A stretch of 64,000 nt of DNA from assembly GCA_937895515.1 (NCBI GenBank), contig CALAYS010000013.1, positions 1-64,000 on the forward strand. Direction: 5' to 3'. This DNA comes from an uncultured bacterium (lineage in GTDB: Bacteria; Patescibacteriota; Minisyncoccia; Phycocordibacterales; UBA9973). How positions within the stretch are numbered: the first letter of the stretch is position 1; each line of letters opens with the position of its first letter. The notes beneath the pieces were generated by a model. The model saw only the letters and a list, made by a program, of their open reading frames with translations. It was not told the origin of the DNA and searched no databases. A program made the position numbers and the translations under genes. Shown here in pieces: positions 1-8,527 of this stretch.

Positions 1-283
1 CGTTGCGCTGCGCTGAATAGCCGTCGTACAGCGCGGTAATGGTGAGCATACTGTCCCGCGTACCGACGCTGATGCCGAAGCCGGTATAAACACCCGTCGA
101 GAGCATGTCGATGTCTTCGGACGAACTCTCATCGAGGAGCACGGTGTAGGGGTCGAGGTTCTCGAGCATGTCCCTCATGCCGGTGCGGATGAAGTCTTCG
201 GGGTCGAGGTCATCGACATAATTAGCGGAGATTTCGCGGAACATTGCACCAAATAAATCGAGGGATTTATTGATTTTGAAATA
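1..283 (-). CDS. S41-family C-terminal processing protease, N-terminal fragment (partial)
   Basis: The reading frame runs off the left edge of the window. Visible residues include YFKINKSLDLFGAMFRE, then NYVDDLDPEDF, a LENLDPYT motif and GVYTGFGISVG. These are the N-terminal helical region and the entry to the PDZ domain of CtpA-type (S41) proteases, which cut periplasmic proteins near their C-termini. The catalytic Ser/Lys region lies outside the window. No convincing start or signal peptide is seen; the frame stays open upstream into AT-rich sequence. The first ~245 bases are visibly GC-rich, unlike the rest of the window, so this end may be foreign or a chimeric contig end. Confidence 0.6.
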
Positions 284-332
284 GACAAAGGTGAAAAACT
301 TTCCCAAAAAATCACAAAAATTGAAATCCAAG

Positions 333-362
333 AAAAAAACCAAGACTAATCTTGGTTTTTTT
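333..362. terminator. Rho-independent terminator after tRNA-Lys
   Basis: Inverted repeat AAACCAAG/CTTGGTTT with a 6-base loop, flanked by A and T tracts, so it can stop transcription on either strand. It follows the minus-strand tRNA-Lys and also precedes the S41 fragment. Confidence 0.75.
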
Positions 363-368
363 CTATAG

Positions 369-441
369 TGCCCCGTGAGGGAATCGAACCCCCGACCATC
401 TCCTTAAGAGGGAGCTGCTCTACCAGCTGAGCTAACAAGGC
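369..441 (-). tRNA. tRNA-Lys (anticodon CTT)
   Basis: Full cloverleaf on the minus strand: acceptor GCCTTGT/ACGGGGC, D-arm GCTC/GAGC, anticodon loop CTCTTAA, T-loop TTCGATT, discriminator A. CCA is not encoded. Confidence 0.93.
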
Positions 442-502
442 ATAAAATTATTTCCATAAAACTTGAAAAACGGAAGAAGTTCTGTTTTTCTTTTCAGTTT
501 TG

Positions 503-584
503 TGCCCAAGGCGAGACTCGAACTCGCACGGACTATGTCCTGGGGATTTTAAGTCCCCTATGTCTACCATTCCATCACTCGGGC
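503..584 (-). tRNA. tRNA-Leu (anticodon TAA)
   Basis: Minus-strand class II tRNA: acceptor GCCCGAG/CTTGGGC, anticodon stem GGGGA/TCCCC with loop CTTAAAA, a long variable arm, T-loop TTCGAGT. It decodes UUA, a frequent codon in an AT-rich genome. Confidence 0.93.
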
Positions 585-672
585 AAATGAGCTATTACTA
601 TAATAGTATAAAAGTCCTAAAAAATCAATTAGAGGTTGAATAATTTAGTAAAATAAGGTAAAGTATATGAAT

Positions 673-754
673 GCCGAGGTGGCGAAATTGGTAGACGCAC
701 TTGCCTTAGGAGCAAGCACCGTGAGGTATGGAGGTTCAAGTCCTCTCCTCGGCA
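673..754 (+). tRNA. tRNA-Leu (anticodon TAG)
   Basis: Class II cloverleaf: acceptor GCCGAGG/CCTCGGC, anticodon stem CTTGC/GCAAG with loop CTTAGGA, a long variable arm, T-loop TTCAAGT. CCA is not encoded. Its last 20 bases plus two flanking bases recur at 868-889. Confidence 0.93.
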
Positions 755-889
755 CATAGTGACGCGAGTATCAGAATTTCTTCTGATACGTGAGAGATTT
801 GAAAACCCTGAATTTATCGCACGGAACAAAGTGAGTACGATATGAAGGGTGTACAGAATCTGTAAGATTCAAGTCCTCTCCTCGGCACA
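755..889 (+). repeat. tRNA-tail duplicating structured element, copy A
   Basis: Directly after tRNA-Leu(TAG) comes about 110 bases of hairpins and then a 22-base copy of the tRNA 3' end (735-756 repeated at 868-889). Parts seen in order: hairpin GTATCAGAA/TTCTGATAC (768-789); nested pairings ACCCT (805-809) with AGGGT (846-850) and TATCG (815-819) with CGATA (838-842); GTACAG (851-856); hairpin AATC-TGTAA-GATT (857-869); then the tRNA tail from the T-loop on. Copy B at 32500-32609 has the same plan. I do not recognise a known RNA or element family. Confidence 0.65.
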
Positions 890-914
890 CATCACGCTAT
901 TTAAGGTGTGAATT

Positions 915-986
915 GATCCAGTCGCCAAGTGGCAAGGCAAGAGTCTGCAAAACTCTTATACGGCGGTTCGATTCCGCCCTGGATCT
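915..986 (+). tRNA. tRNA-Cys (anticodon GCA)
   Basis: Cloverleaf: acceptor GATCCAG/CTGGATC, anticodon stem AGAGT/ACTCT with loop CTGCAAA, T-arm GGCGG/CCGCC, and discriminator T, which is usual for tRNA-Cys. Confidence 0.93.
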
Positions 987-993
987 CATAGAA

Positions 994-1047
994 AAATTAC
1001 ACATAATAAAAACTCCCTTTTAAGGGAGTTTTTATTATGTGTAATTT
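994..1047. terminator. Long perfect bidirectional terminator
   Basis: Perfect inverted repeat with 26-bp arms and a TT loop; the GC core CTCCC/GGGAG is extended by A/T arms. It lies between the converging tRNA-Cys and the 1046-1285 gene and reaches that gene's stop codon, so it serves both strands. Confidence 0.85.
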
Positions 1048-1285
1048 ATGAACCGGCTGTTAGTGTATTTATAAGTAAATTAAGTATTCCGTATACTCCG
1101 AACATTATAAATAATCCTATTAAACCCCACATCATATGTTTGTTACCTTTTGATCTAGCTTCTTCGTTAGAAGCATTCATGATCATTTCAACGACACCCC
1201 AGATAAAAATAAGGATCGCAACAATGAACATTAACTGTATCAACGGTTGCACTATATGGGTTGTAACAGCGCCGATAATTTTCAT
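1046..1285 (-). CDS. VirB2/TrbC-like two-helix membrane protein
   Basis: A 79-residue protein with two hydrophobic helices (about 12-37 and 50-75) separated by the charged turn NASNEEARSKGNKHM. The same turn and helix pair occurs in the next four genes of this cluster. VirB2/TrbC pilin subunits of type IV secretion systems have this plan, but no VirB4 or other secretion ATPase is in the window, so assembly into a pilus is only a possibility. It sits 6 bp after its upstream neighbour with an AT-only spacer and no Shine-Dalgarno. Confidence 0.6.
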   Translation of the reverse strand: MKIIGAVTTHIVQPLIQLMFIVAILIFIWGVVEMIMNASNEEARSKGNKHMMWGLIGLFIMFGVYGILNLLINTLTAGS

Positions 1286-1291
1286 AGTTTA

Positions 1292-1693
1292 TTAACAGTT
1301 TTGATCTTGTCCAGGAACACAAGGTAGAACAAGGTCACTTGATCCAGGTGTACCAGTACCCAATGTTCGGCGTACAATAGCAACTAGACCCCAAATTGTT
1401 GTAATAACAAAAAGACCTAGAATACCATAAAGAATAGTTCCTTTAGCTTTAGATTGTGCTTCTTCTGAACCTGATGCACCAGCAATGATAAAACGAACTA
1501 CTCCGATGATTATCATTACAATAGCAAAACCTACAAGAACACGAATTAATAGGTTCATTAAACTTTGACCTGTTGAGAGCAAAGTAAATGCATTTTGATT
1601 ACCAGCATAAGCTGGACCAACGTTAACATTAGTCTGAGCAAAAGCAACCACTGGGCCGAATACGGCCATAAAGAAACCGATGATTTTGTACAT
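1292..1693 (-). CDS. Secreted VirB2/TrbC-like membrane protein
   Basis: 133 residues. A signal peptide (MYKIIGFFMAVFGPVVAFAQ) is followed by about 25 soluble residues, then two transmembrane helices (about 47-70 and 83-108) around the turn GASGSEEAQSKAK, and a short tail ending in CVPGQDQNC. The helix pair matches the neighbouring genes. An upstream TGATATAAT box near 1725-1735 would give a leader of roughly 36 bases. Pilin-like membrane subunit by architecture; exact role unknown. Confidence 0.6.
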   Translation of the reverse strand: MYKIIGFFMAVFGPVVAFAQTNVNVGPAYAGNQNAFTLLSTGQSLMNLLIRVLVGFAIVMIIIGVVRFIIAGASGSEEAQSKAKGTILYGILGLFVITTIWGLVAIVRRTLGTGTPGSSDLVLPCVPGQDQNC

Positions 1694-1786
1694 AAAAAAT
1701 TATTAATACTTAACTTACTAGTATGCCCATATTATATCATACAGACAAATGATTACGCAAAGAAAATAATGCGTAATCCCCTGTTT

Positions 1787-3790
1787 TTAATAATAAGTTT
1801 GGGTGCTATTATTGGCATTAATTTTTAGATCAAAAGCCCAAGTACTGTAAAATTGACTTATACCTTTTAATGTAAAGTCCACATCGCAAACATAACTTTC
1901 ACCGCTTTTCAATGCTGAACCAGAAGTAAATTTTGAAGTAATTTTATTTCCACTATTTTTTGACAAAGTATAGCTAAAATTATCACGAATAAATTTAGAT
2001 GCATCTTTTTTATTAATACAAGTCATTCCAACATTTTCAATTTTAGTATAATCAGTCTTACTTGGATCAGTCATACCAACAGTATAACTTATACTATTGT
2101 TTGCAATATCAACACCAGTTATAGATACAGTTAATTTACTATTATCTAGGTCAAAAGTTGATTTACCACCAATAGGGTCTTTAATTGCAGGTGGATCAAT
2201 TTTTAAACTAAATGATTTAGACATATAATAACCATTTTGATTTGGGTCATCCACAGTGTATTCAATTGCACAATCATAAGTAATATTATATTCCAAATCA
2301 GATGGACTAATATCTGTAACTACCATTTGGTCAGTAAAGCCTTTGGTCATACCTTTGATTGTTTTTTCTGTCTCCCAATTACCAGTATAGGTAGTTGCTC
2401 CAGTTTTGTTTTCTTTACAAGTAATACCAGCACCATCAACCCCAGCAGAAACACTCATAAGATAAGTAAGCTGACTAGGTGTTGCATCCACAATACTACC
2501 TGATACTGTATAGCTTTTTTTATAAGAACTAGATGGGACTTTAACTGAAAGACTATTTGATATTTTAGGATTACTCTTTATTTGGTAACCAATTTTACAA
2601 TCATGAGTACCAGAACCTTTTATAGTATAGGCTGATGCTGTTTTGTAACTTTTACCTCCAACATATGTACCGTCTGGAAGAGTTGCTGTCAGAGAAGAAT
2701 TTTTTGAAGAATCAAAACATCCTAAAACCAAAGTACCACTATCTGGAGTAAAATCGGCATCAACATCGTAACTAAATGTACCAGTAGATGATGTTGCATC
2801 TTCTTTGATTACAGTAAAGGCTAGATTTTTTATAGCAACTGGAATTGATTTACTACTAGATGGAATTGTAATGGTTGGAATATTTGAAAAATAAGTATTT
2901 TTATTTAAATCATAACTTAATTTACAAACATTTGAACCTGCACCATTTATTGTACCGTTTACTGTATGAGCTCCAACAGTATATTTTTGATCAGGAAGAA
3001 TACTATCAAAAGTAAGCGATGTCCCTGAACCTGAACAATATAATTCAAAAGTCTTTGGGTCTGGAGTAAATTCAGTATCAACTTCATAGCTAAATAGTCC
3101 AGTAGCTGATGTTGAAGTTTCACTTGTCATTGTAAATTTCAAGTTTTTAACATAAGAAGGAATTGTGTTATTACCAGTACTACCACCAGTATTTGTCCCG
3201 CCTGTTGTGGTGCCGCCGGTAGTAGTACCCCCAGTGGTTGTACCATTAGTAGTAGTTCCTCCAGTTGTAGTACCAGCACCAGTAGTTGTAGAATTTGTAG
3301 TATTGTAGCCACTATCTGTTGCTATGCTTGAAACTGTATCAATTAAAACATTGGCAATTAATTGCGCGCCTAGCAGTATTGCTGCCCCGATTAAAGTCCA
3401 AGTTAATGTTTTGTGAGCTTTCTCTATTGCTTCGGCATTACCCCGGGCTAATACATATAAGAACCCAGAATAAATAACCATTACAACCACAACTGGCAAA
3501 ACTATTTCAACGATTACTTTTAAAATACTAGCTAAAATATCTTTAACATCTTTTTGGTCACCCAGTGGATTATCAATACCGACACACAAACCAAAATCAG
3601 TTGCTTTATTACCACAAGATTCAATACAACATTTATATGATTCTCCAGCAATGGTTCTAGCCCCGCTAGAATCAATCTGCATTAAACCTTTACATTGTTC
3701 TTGGCAGGTCATCTCAGCAAAAGCATGTTTAGCCGGAATAAAACTAAACAAAAAACTAAGTAATATTAATGGTAGGAATATTTTTTTCAT
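1787..3790 (-). CDS. Large surface protein: VirB2-like anchor plus Ig-like repeats
   Basis: 667 residues. Signal peptide (1-25), a Cys-containing segment, two membrane helices (about 88-160) with the turn RGNAEAIEKAHK, a Thr/Gly linker of TTTGG/TTTNG repeats (about 165-205), then roughly 460 residues of repeated beta-rich modules of about 110 residues. The modules share a pattern of paired Cys and TSSTGTFSYDVD-type strands, as in immunoglobulin-like adhesin domains. It looks like a membrane-anchored, outward-facing stalk. No specific ligand can be inferred. Confidence 0.6.
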   Translation of the reverse strand: MKKIFLPLILLSFLFSFIPAKHAFAEMTCQEQCKGLMQIDSSGARTIAGESYKCCIESCGNKATDFGLCVGIDNPLGDQKDVKDILASILKVIVEIVLPVVVVMVIYSGFLYVLARGNAEAIEKAHKTLTWTLIGAAILLGAQLIANVLIDTVSSIATDSGYNTTNSTTTGAGTTTGGTTTNGTTTGGTTTGGTTTGGTNTGGSTGNNTIPSYVKNLKFTMTSETSTSATGLFSYEVDTEFTPDPKTFELYCSGSGTSLTFDSILPDQKYTVGAHTVNGTINGAGSNVCKLSYDLNKNTYFSNIPTITIPSSSKSIPVAIKNLAFTVIKEDATSSTGTFSYDVDADFTPDSGTLVLGCFDSSKNSSLTATLPDGTYVGGKSYKTASAYTIKGSGTHDCKIGYQIKSNPKISNSLSVKVPSSSYKKSYTVSGSIVDATPSQLTYLMSVSAGVDGAGITCKENKTGATTYTGNWETEKTIKGMTKGFTDQMVVTDISPSDLEYNITYDCAIEYTVDDPNQNGYYMSKSFSLKIDPPAIKDPIGGKSTFDLDNSKLTVSITGVDIANNSISYTVGMTDPSKTDYTKIENVGMTCINKKDASKFIRDNFSYTLSKNSGNKITSKFTSGSALKSGESYVCDVDFTLKGISQFYSTWAFDLKINANNSTQTYY

Positions 3791-3791
3791 A

Positions 3792-4352
3792 CTAATTTAT
3801 TTTTTGGACTTTATCTTTTAATTGTAAATAAGGAGTACTGTCATCTTTAGCATTAAAACCAAAACCAACTGTTCGTCTAATTATAGCGACTAAAGAATAT
3901 ACTGAAATAATAACAAAGAATCCAATTATCCCCCAAAGGATAAAGGTTTTACCTGTTGTTTGAGCTTCTTCGTTTGATGAATTAGAAATCATTTTTACTA
4001 CTCCATAAACAAAGGACACAACTGCTAACCCAAAAATAAAAGGCAAAACTACAACTCTGGTTTGACAACCAAGATAATCAACATAACCCTTTAAAGTCTT
4101 TTTAGCTATTGTACAATTACTATTAGCTGGGTCGGAATTATTAGCATTAATTGAACGATTTGTAGAAATATTTTTTTCAGTTCCAAATTTAATATCTTGT
4201 TTTTGGATATTATCAACTTGACCTTGGATAATACTGGTGTCAGTTGTCCAATTTACCGGGCTATTGGTTGGGTCTTGGTAACCAGTAAATTGCGCCAAAG
4301 TAATTATTGGCATAAAAACAAAAATAAGTAAAAAATATCTGGCTAATTTCAT
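3792..4352 (-). CDS. VirB2/TrbC-like membrane protein
   Basis: 186 residues from MKLARYFLLIF. I chose this ATG rather than one five codons upstream because TATAAT (4359-4364) ends exactly six bases before it. Signal peptide, a soluble N-terminal half of about 85 residues, then two helices around the turn NSSNEEAQTTGK and a basic RRTVG end like that of the 1292-1693 product. It ends one base before the next gene begins. Likely a pilin-like or membrane-complex subunit; function unproven. Confidence 0.6.
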   Translation of the reverse strand: MKLARYFLLIFVFMPIITLAQFTGYQDPTNSPVNWTTDTSIIQGQVDNIQKQDIKFGTEKNISTNRSINANNSDPANSNCTIAKKTLKGYVDYLGCQTRVVVLPFIFGLAVVSFVYGVVKMISNSSNEEAQTTGKTFILWGIIGFFVIISVYSLVAIIRRTVGFGFNAKDDSTPYLQLKDKVQKIN

Positions 4353-4358
4353 ATAACT

Positions 4359-4364
4359 ATTATA
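4359..4364 (-). promoter_or_regulatory. -10 box, leaderless layout (TATAAT-N6-ATG)
   Basis: TATAAT, six bases, then ATG at 4352. It decides the start of the 3792-4352 gene and lies just before the stop codon of the upstream gene on the same strand. Confidence 0.6.
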
Positions 4365-4366
4365 CA

Positions 4367-6607
4367 CTATGGGGTTTTAATATTGAATTGATAATTAACT
4401 TTAACTTTTTGGTATGTTGAACCTTTGAGTTCACAATTATAAATTCTATTTGGTCTTAAACCAGGTAAAATATCCGAAACTGGTATTGCTACAGGGATTT
4501 GTACACCTAGTGCTTGGGCAACCCAAGTAATTTCACCAGAATAATTACCAGTAGAATTACTACAAGTATAATTAACACTATTTTCAATACGAGGACTAGC
4601 AACTAATGTAAAGAAAGCAAATTCTTTATTAGCTGTTACATTATCAGCTCGAAGATCAATTGGGCCAATCTCTGTTGGGTCAATATACACCGGTGTTGAA
4701 ACCATAAACATTCTAATTTGTGGAATATTATCAACAAAAAAATTAGCGGTACAACTGTAAACACTTGAATGCATAAATCCTGTTGCGGGATCTTTACTAA
4801 TATCAATAGCAAAAACTGATTCAATGATTTTAGAGCTATTGTCATTATCAGAATTATCCAACGCAACTTTTTTAGTCCAACTAGTTTTAGCTGGGCCAAG
4901 TATTTGGTTACAAGTTACAAACATAGTTTGATTATCAACAACAAGCCCATTTACAACAGGAACAACAATGCTGTCTGGAATATATTGTTTAAAAATTGGA
5001 ATTTGTTTTAAAATACCTGCTGGTGGAGTATATGTTTTGTAAAATACTCGTGGTATTCCAATAACAACAGGATACTGCCATTTTGATTCTGGGTTTTGAA
5101 TAAGTGGAATTTTAGGAGTATAAATATTAAAAGAAGTATCCATTAATTTTATGGGTTGTTTTGGGTAACCGGAAACATTGGGTACTGTTTTACCTGATAA
5201 ATTACAATCATAAGTTGTATTAGGTCTTAAACCATAACCAGTCCAAACAACGGGCAAAACTATAGGAGAATCAATGGTTCCATTAGTATTACCAGGATTT
5301 GCTCGACCATTTTTTTTATTAATAGCCCCCATATCAAAAAATACTTTTGATTGATATTTATGATTAACAGCATAAGAAACACAAACTAAATCCATATTAG
5401 GATCAACATCGATAGACCCATTAAATGTTAGTTCAATTGTGGATTGTTTTTGGTCAACACGAGTAATTGCAAATTGGGTATTAATAAATTTATTCAAACT
5501 TTTATCAGATTGTAATACCCCACTAAAAGGAATTGTTTGCATTGTAGATTTTATTTTAGGGTCACTGGATTTAATCCAAACATCTAAAAAACAATCAACA
5601 TTAGTATCTACCTGCAAAGATTTAATTACATTAGCTGGTATATTAAAAGAAACATTATTTGATTTTTTAGACTGATCAATTAGAATTCCAAAATTAGGAA
5701 TTATATAATTATTTGTTCCTGAATTATAACAATATAAATTACCATAACCATTATACAAACTAGCTGGATTATCATAATTAATAACAATATCGGTTGGGTT
5801 AAATTGTGAGCTAGTTATACTAAATGGTTTTATAAGACCCGGAGTAACAACAGGTGTAGTTATAGAAAAAACACCACCAAGGGTGCCTTCGGTATTTTCA
5901 ACTTCACAGTTATAGCTTTGATCCTCTTCTAGTTTTAGATTTACACTACCCACAGTACTACCCGATGCAATTTTACCTTCATTTTCAACTCTTTTATCAC
6001 CATCAGTTGAAACACAAGAAACTAAAATAGACATTGCAGTTGGGGCTTTGGGGCTAATTGTAACTGTGACTTTGGTATTAGACGGAACAGTAGTGTTAGT
6101 TGTAAAGCTGGCTTTATAAAGACCAGCCATAGCTAGTTTACTAGTGCCCCCTAAAATAGGTGGAATATTAACACTAGCTAAAAGCCCACCCCCACTGGAT
6201 GTTTGCCAATTAATTTTAGAGTCCGAAAGCCCAGCACGGCCACGAGCGGTATTATAACCAAAAGCCTTAAATAGAGTATAAATTATAAACCAAGAACAAA
6301 GTATTAAAAGTAAACCAATTACAATATTTTTGAAAATCTTTTTAGCTTTACTACGCTGTTCTTCATTACCGCCACTAAACATAAACAAAAATCCAGCATA
6401 AGAAATGATTACAACTAATAGTGGTAATAAAATCGTTGTTAAGAAAAATTTAATCAAACTATTTATTAAAACAAAAATATCATTAAAGCCACACATTGCT
6501 GCGGTTCCCTTGGCACAAGGAATAGCAATTGCTCCATAAGCAACTAATGGTATTGTTTGAATAAATACCAATAAAGAAAAAATGATTAAATAACGATAAT
6601 TTTTCAT
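4367..6607 (-). CDS. Large surface protein: VirB2-like anchor plus beta-rich repeats
   Basis: 746 residues. Signal peptide (about 1-26), a CAKGTAAMCG segment, two membrane helices around the turn SGGNEEQRSKAKK (to about 120), then more than 600 residues of beta-rich repeats, each with a pair of Cys embedded in YNCE/VDCF/YDCN-type strands. The architecture matches the 1787-3790 gene although the repeats differ. An outward-facing, disulfide-stabilised stalk is the simplest reading. It starts 3 bp after the solute-binding protein gene, so the two are probably co-transcribed. Confidence 0.6.
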   Translation of the reverse strand: MKNYRYLIIFSLLVFIQTIPLVAYGAIAIPCAKGTAAMCGFNDIFVLINSLIKFFLTTILLPLLVVIISYAGFLFMFSGGNEEQRSKAKKIFKNIVIGLLLILCSWFIIYTLFKAFGYNTARGRAGLSDSKINWQTSSGGGLLASVNIPPILGGTSKLAMAGLYKASFTTNTTVPSNTKVTVTISPKAPTAMSILVSCVSTDGDKRVENEGKIASGSTVGSVNLKLEEDQSYNCEVENTEGTLGGVFSITTPVVTPGLIKPFSITSSQFNPTDIVINYDNPASLYNGYGNLYCYNSGTNNYIIPNFGILIDQSKKSNNVSFNIPANVIKSLQVDTNVDCFLDVWIKSSDPKIKSTMQTIPFSGVLQSDKSLNKFINTQFAITRVDQKQSTIELTFNGSIDVDPNMDLVCVSYAVNHKYQSKVFFDMGAINKKNGRANPGNTNGTIDSPIVLPVVWTGYGLRPNTTYDCNLSGKTVPNVSGYPKQPIKLMDTSFNIYTPKIPLIQNPESKWQYPVVIGIPRVFYKTYTPPAGILKQIPIFKQYIPDSIVVPVVNGLVVDNQTMFVTCNQILGPAKTSWTKKVALDNSDNDNSSKIIESVFAIDISKDPATGFMHSSVYSCTANFFVDNIPQIRMFMVSTPVYIDPTEIGPIDLRADNVTANKEFAFFTLVASPRIENSVNYTCSNSTGNYSGEITWVAQALGVQIPVAIPVSDILPGLRPNRIYNCELKGSTYQKVKVNYQFNIKTP

Positions 6608-6609
6608 AA

Positions 6610-7959
6610 CTATGGTGTTGCAATTGGTACCTGAGCTGCGCTAGATTTATTAAGAGAATTAAGCAAAAATTCCATATTACCCTGAGCTCTCTCGTATGCT
6701 CCATCAGCATCAGCTCCACCCGCAAGAATTGATTGGGTTAATTCACGGAAGATATTCTTTGTTTCTTTAGCATTTGGGTCCATCCATGCAAATGACCGCA
6801 GTGCAGAAATTTGGAGTATACCTTGGTAAACCAAAGCTGGATCAGGATTTGTTTTTAAATCACTAGCATAAACCGGTGGTAATGATAAAATTTTTGCAAT
6901 ATTTCCACTATGATATGGACTAGCAATTGTTTGTACTGCCAAAAGAGCTGTGCCTTGATTCTTAGAAGACCGAGACATTGCAATACCGGTTAAATGCGCA
7001 TAAGTCTTTTTGGTTTTAAACCCGCGTGGTTGTGGAATCTCAGCAAGTGATAAAGAAAGATTTGGGTTTTTAGATTGTAGTTTAAATAATTCATTAGAAA
7101 AACCAATATAAAATACAACTCTTTCAGTTAAAAACGCAGAGCTTGCTTCGGGCAAACTTTTATTCCATGAATAAACAAATTTATCTGGTGAAGCAAAGTC
7201 AGTAAAGAATGTTGTAGCGGCAGGCAATGATAGACCTTGAGCTGTTTTATGAGTACCCAATGTTGATACATAATGCCCATCTTTGTCTGTCGTTATTATT
7301 GGGTTTCCAACTTGAAGCAAAAGTAACGAGATTATGTCTTTTGCATTTAAATTATTTTCAAACCTACCTAATGATATTGTACTTTGGATAAATGCACCTG
7401 TTGGGTCTCTTTTGGTTAATTTTTCAGTTAAACTATTAAATTCATCCCAATAAGCTGGTGGTGTTGAAATACCTTCGTTAGTTAAAAGAGTTTTATTGTA
7501 ATACAAAACCATTGGGTCAATTAAAAATGGATAAGCTAAGATTCCATTTTTAGATAAAAACAAAGAAAAAGCTGGGGCGTAAGAATCTAAAAATGTTTTT
7601 TGAGGCATTACAGTATAAGCAATAGGAGAAATCTGCTGAGAGAATCGTGAAATAGTTGAATTATCAACTAAAAATAAATCCGGAGCAGTACCATCAGCAA
7701 AACTTTCAATTAATTCTGATTCATAAGTATCAGGATTTTTAGGAACATAACGAATTTTAAAATCAGGAATACCTTCGGAAACATCATTAATATATCCAAT
7801 AAAAGCTGGGTCTTGGATTGTTCCCCAAATGACAACTGTTCCACTTCCTTTAAAGGCTTTATTTTTAGATGGAGTTGGAATATATCCAGCAAAAACCATA
7901 ACAGCAAAAATTGCGCCGACTCCGAAAATAATTAAAAGTATTGTTTGAAATTTTTTCAT
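6610..7959 (-). CDS. Family 1 extracellular solute-binding protein
   Basis: 449 residues. An N-terminal hydrophobic anchor (about 7-28) without a lipobox Cys, then a type I solute-binding fold: GTVVIWGTIQDPA near the start, APDLFLVDN, the hinge region YPFLIDPMVLYYNK, and TPPAYWDEF, all typical of sugar-binding SBP_bac_1 proteins. No permease or ATPase is adjacent; instead it heads the pilin-like cluster, so it may work with these surface proteins or with a transporter encoded elsewhere. Confidence 0.75.
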   Translation of the reverse strand: MKKFQTILLIIFGVGAIFAVMVFAGYIPTPSKNKAFKGSGTVVIWGTIQDPAFIGYINDVSEGIPDFKIRYVPKNPDTYESELIESFADGTAPDLFLVDNSTISRFSQQISPIAYTVMPQKTFLDSYAPAFSLFLSKNGILAYPFLIDPMVLYYNKTLLTNEGISTPPAYWDEFNSLTEKLTKRDPTGAFIQSTISLGRFENNLNAKDIISLLLLQVGNPIITTDKDGHYVSTLGTHKTAQGLSLPAATTFFTDFASPDKFVYSWNKSLPEASSAFLTERVVFYIGFSNELFKLQSKNPNLSLSLAEIPQPRGFKTKKTYAHLTGIAMSRSSKNQGTALLAVQTIASPYHSGNIAKILSLPPVYASDLKTNPDPALVYQGILQISALRSFAWMDPNAKETKNIFRELTQSILAGGADADGAYERAQGNMEFLLNSLNKSSAAQVPIATP

Positions 7960-7973
7960 TTATTTATTTTTTA

Positions 7974-8519
7974 TTAAACTTGCGGACATATACCTATAAT
8001 ACCATATTCATATTGGTCTGTGTCAAAATTATCACCAATAATGAACCCTGAATTATCTAGATACTCGAGCATGTCATCAAATAAAATCCGAGCATCCGGA
8101 TGAGTTGTTACCCCATGAGCATCATGATGAAGTTCCACAATTAGAATCATTCCCCCCGGAGCAAGAATACGAAAACATTCTTTAAGCAAAGATTCTCGGT
8201 AAATAACATTGCGTAATGTATGCGACATTATAACTAAATCATAAACATTATCTTGAAGGGGCAAATTATTCCCCATATCATAGTCAAAATTTAATGCACT
8301 ATGCGTAACATTATTATTTATTTTATTTTTGTTCTTTAAATTGATATTAATTATAGTATCAACTTTATCTTTATCTTTACCAACTACGATTATTTCTCCA
8401 TTAGGAATAATTTCGTAAATAGAAGAAGACCGTACATTAATACTATTTGTAATATCCACTATTTTTGCGGTAGTTTTAAGTGGCAGATTATTAATAATAT
8501 TTATAATCTGTTTACTCAT
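7974..8519 (-). CDS. Class I SAM-dependent methyltransferase (type 11-like)
   Basis: 181 residues. The C-terminal half has the motif IV/post-I pattern of Methyltransf_11: LPLQDNVYDLVIMSHTLRNV, then ECFRILAPGGMILIVE. The glycine-rich SAM loop is weakly conserved (GEIIVVGKDKDKV). Substrate unknown. It lies 8 bp downstream of gyrA on the same strand and may be read through from it. Confidence 0.65.
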   Translation of the reverse strand: MSKQIINIINNLPLKTTAKIVDITNSINVRSSSIYEIIPNGEIIVVGKDKDKVDTIININLKNKNKINNNVTHSALNFDYDMGNNLPLQDNVYDLVIMSHTLRNVIYRESLLKECFRILAPGGMILIVELHHDAHGVTTHPDARILFDDMLEYLDNSGFIIGDNFDTDQYEYGIIGICPQV

Positions 8520-8527
8520 ATTTCATT

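Noticed and set aside
629..829. Minus-strand 66-residue reading frame
   Set aside because: It lies across tRNA-Leu(TAG) and element A; its peptide is antisense tRNA.
755..889. Group I or group II intron in a tRNA
   Set aside because: The tRNA before it is complete, and the insert lacks intron core motifs; only the tRNA tail is repeated.
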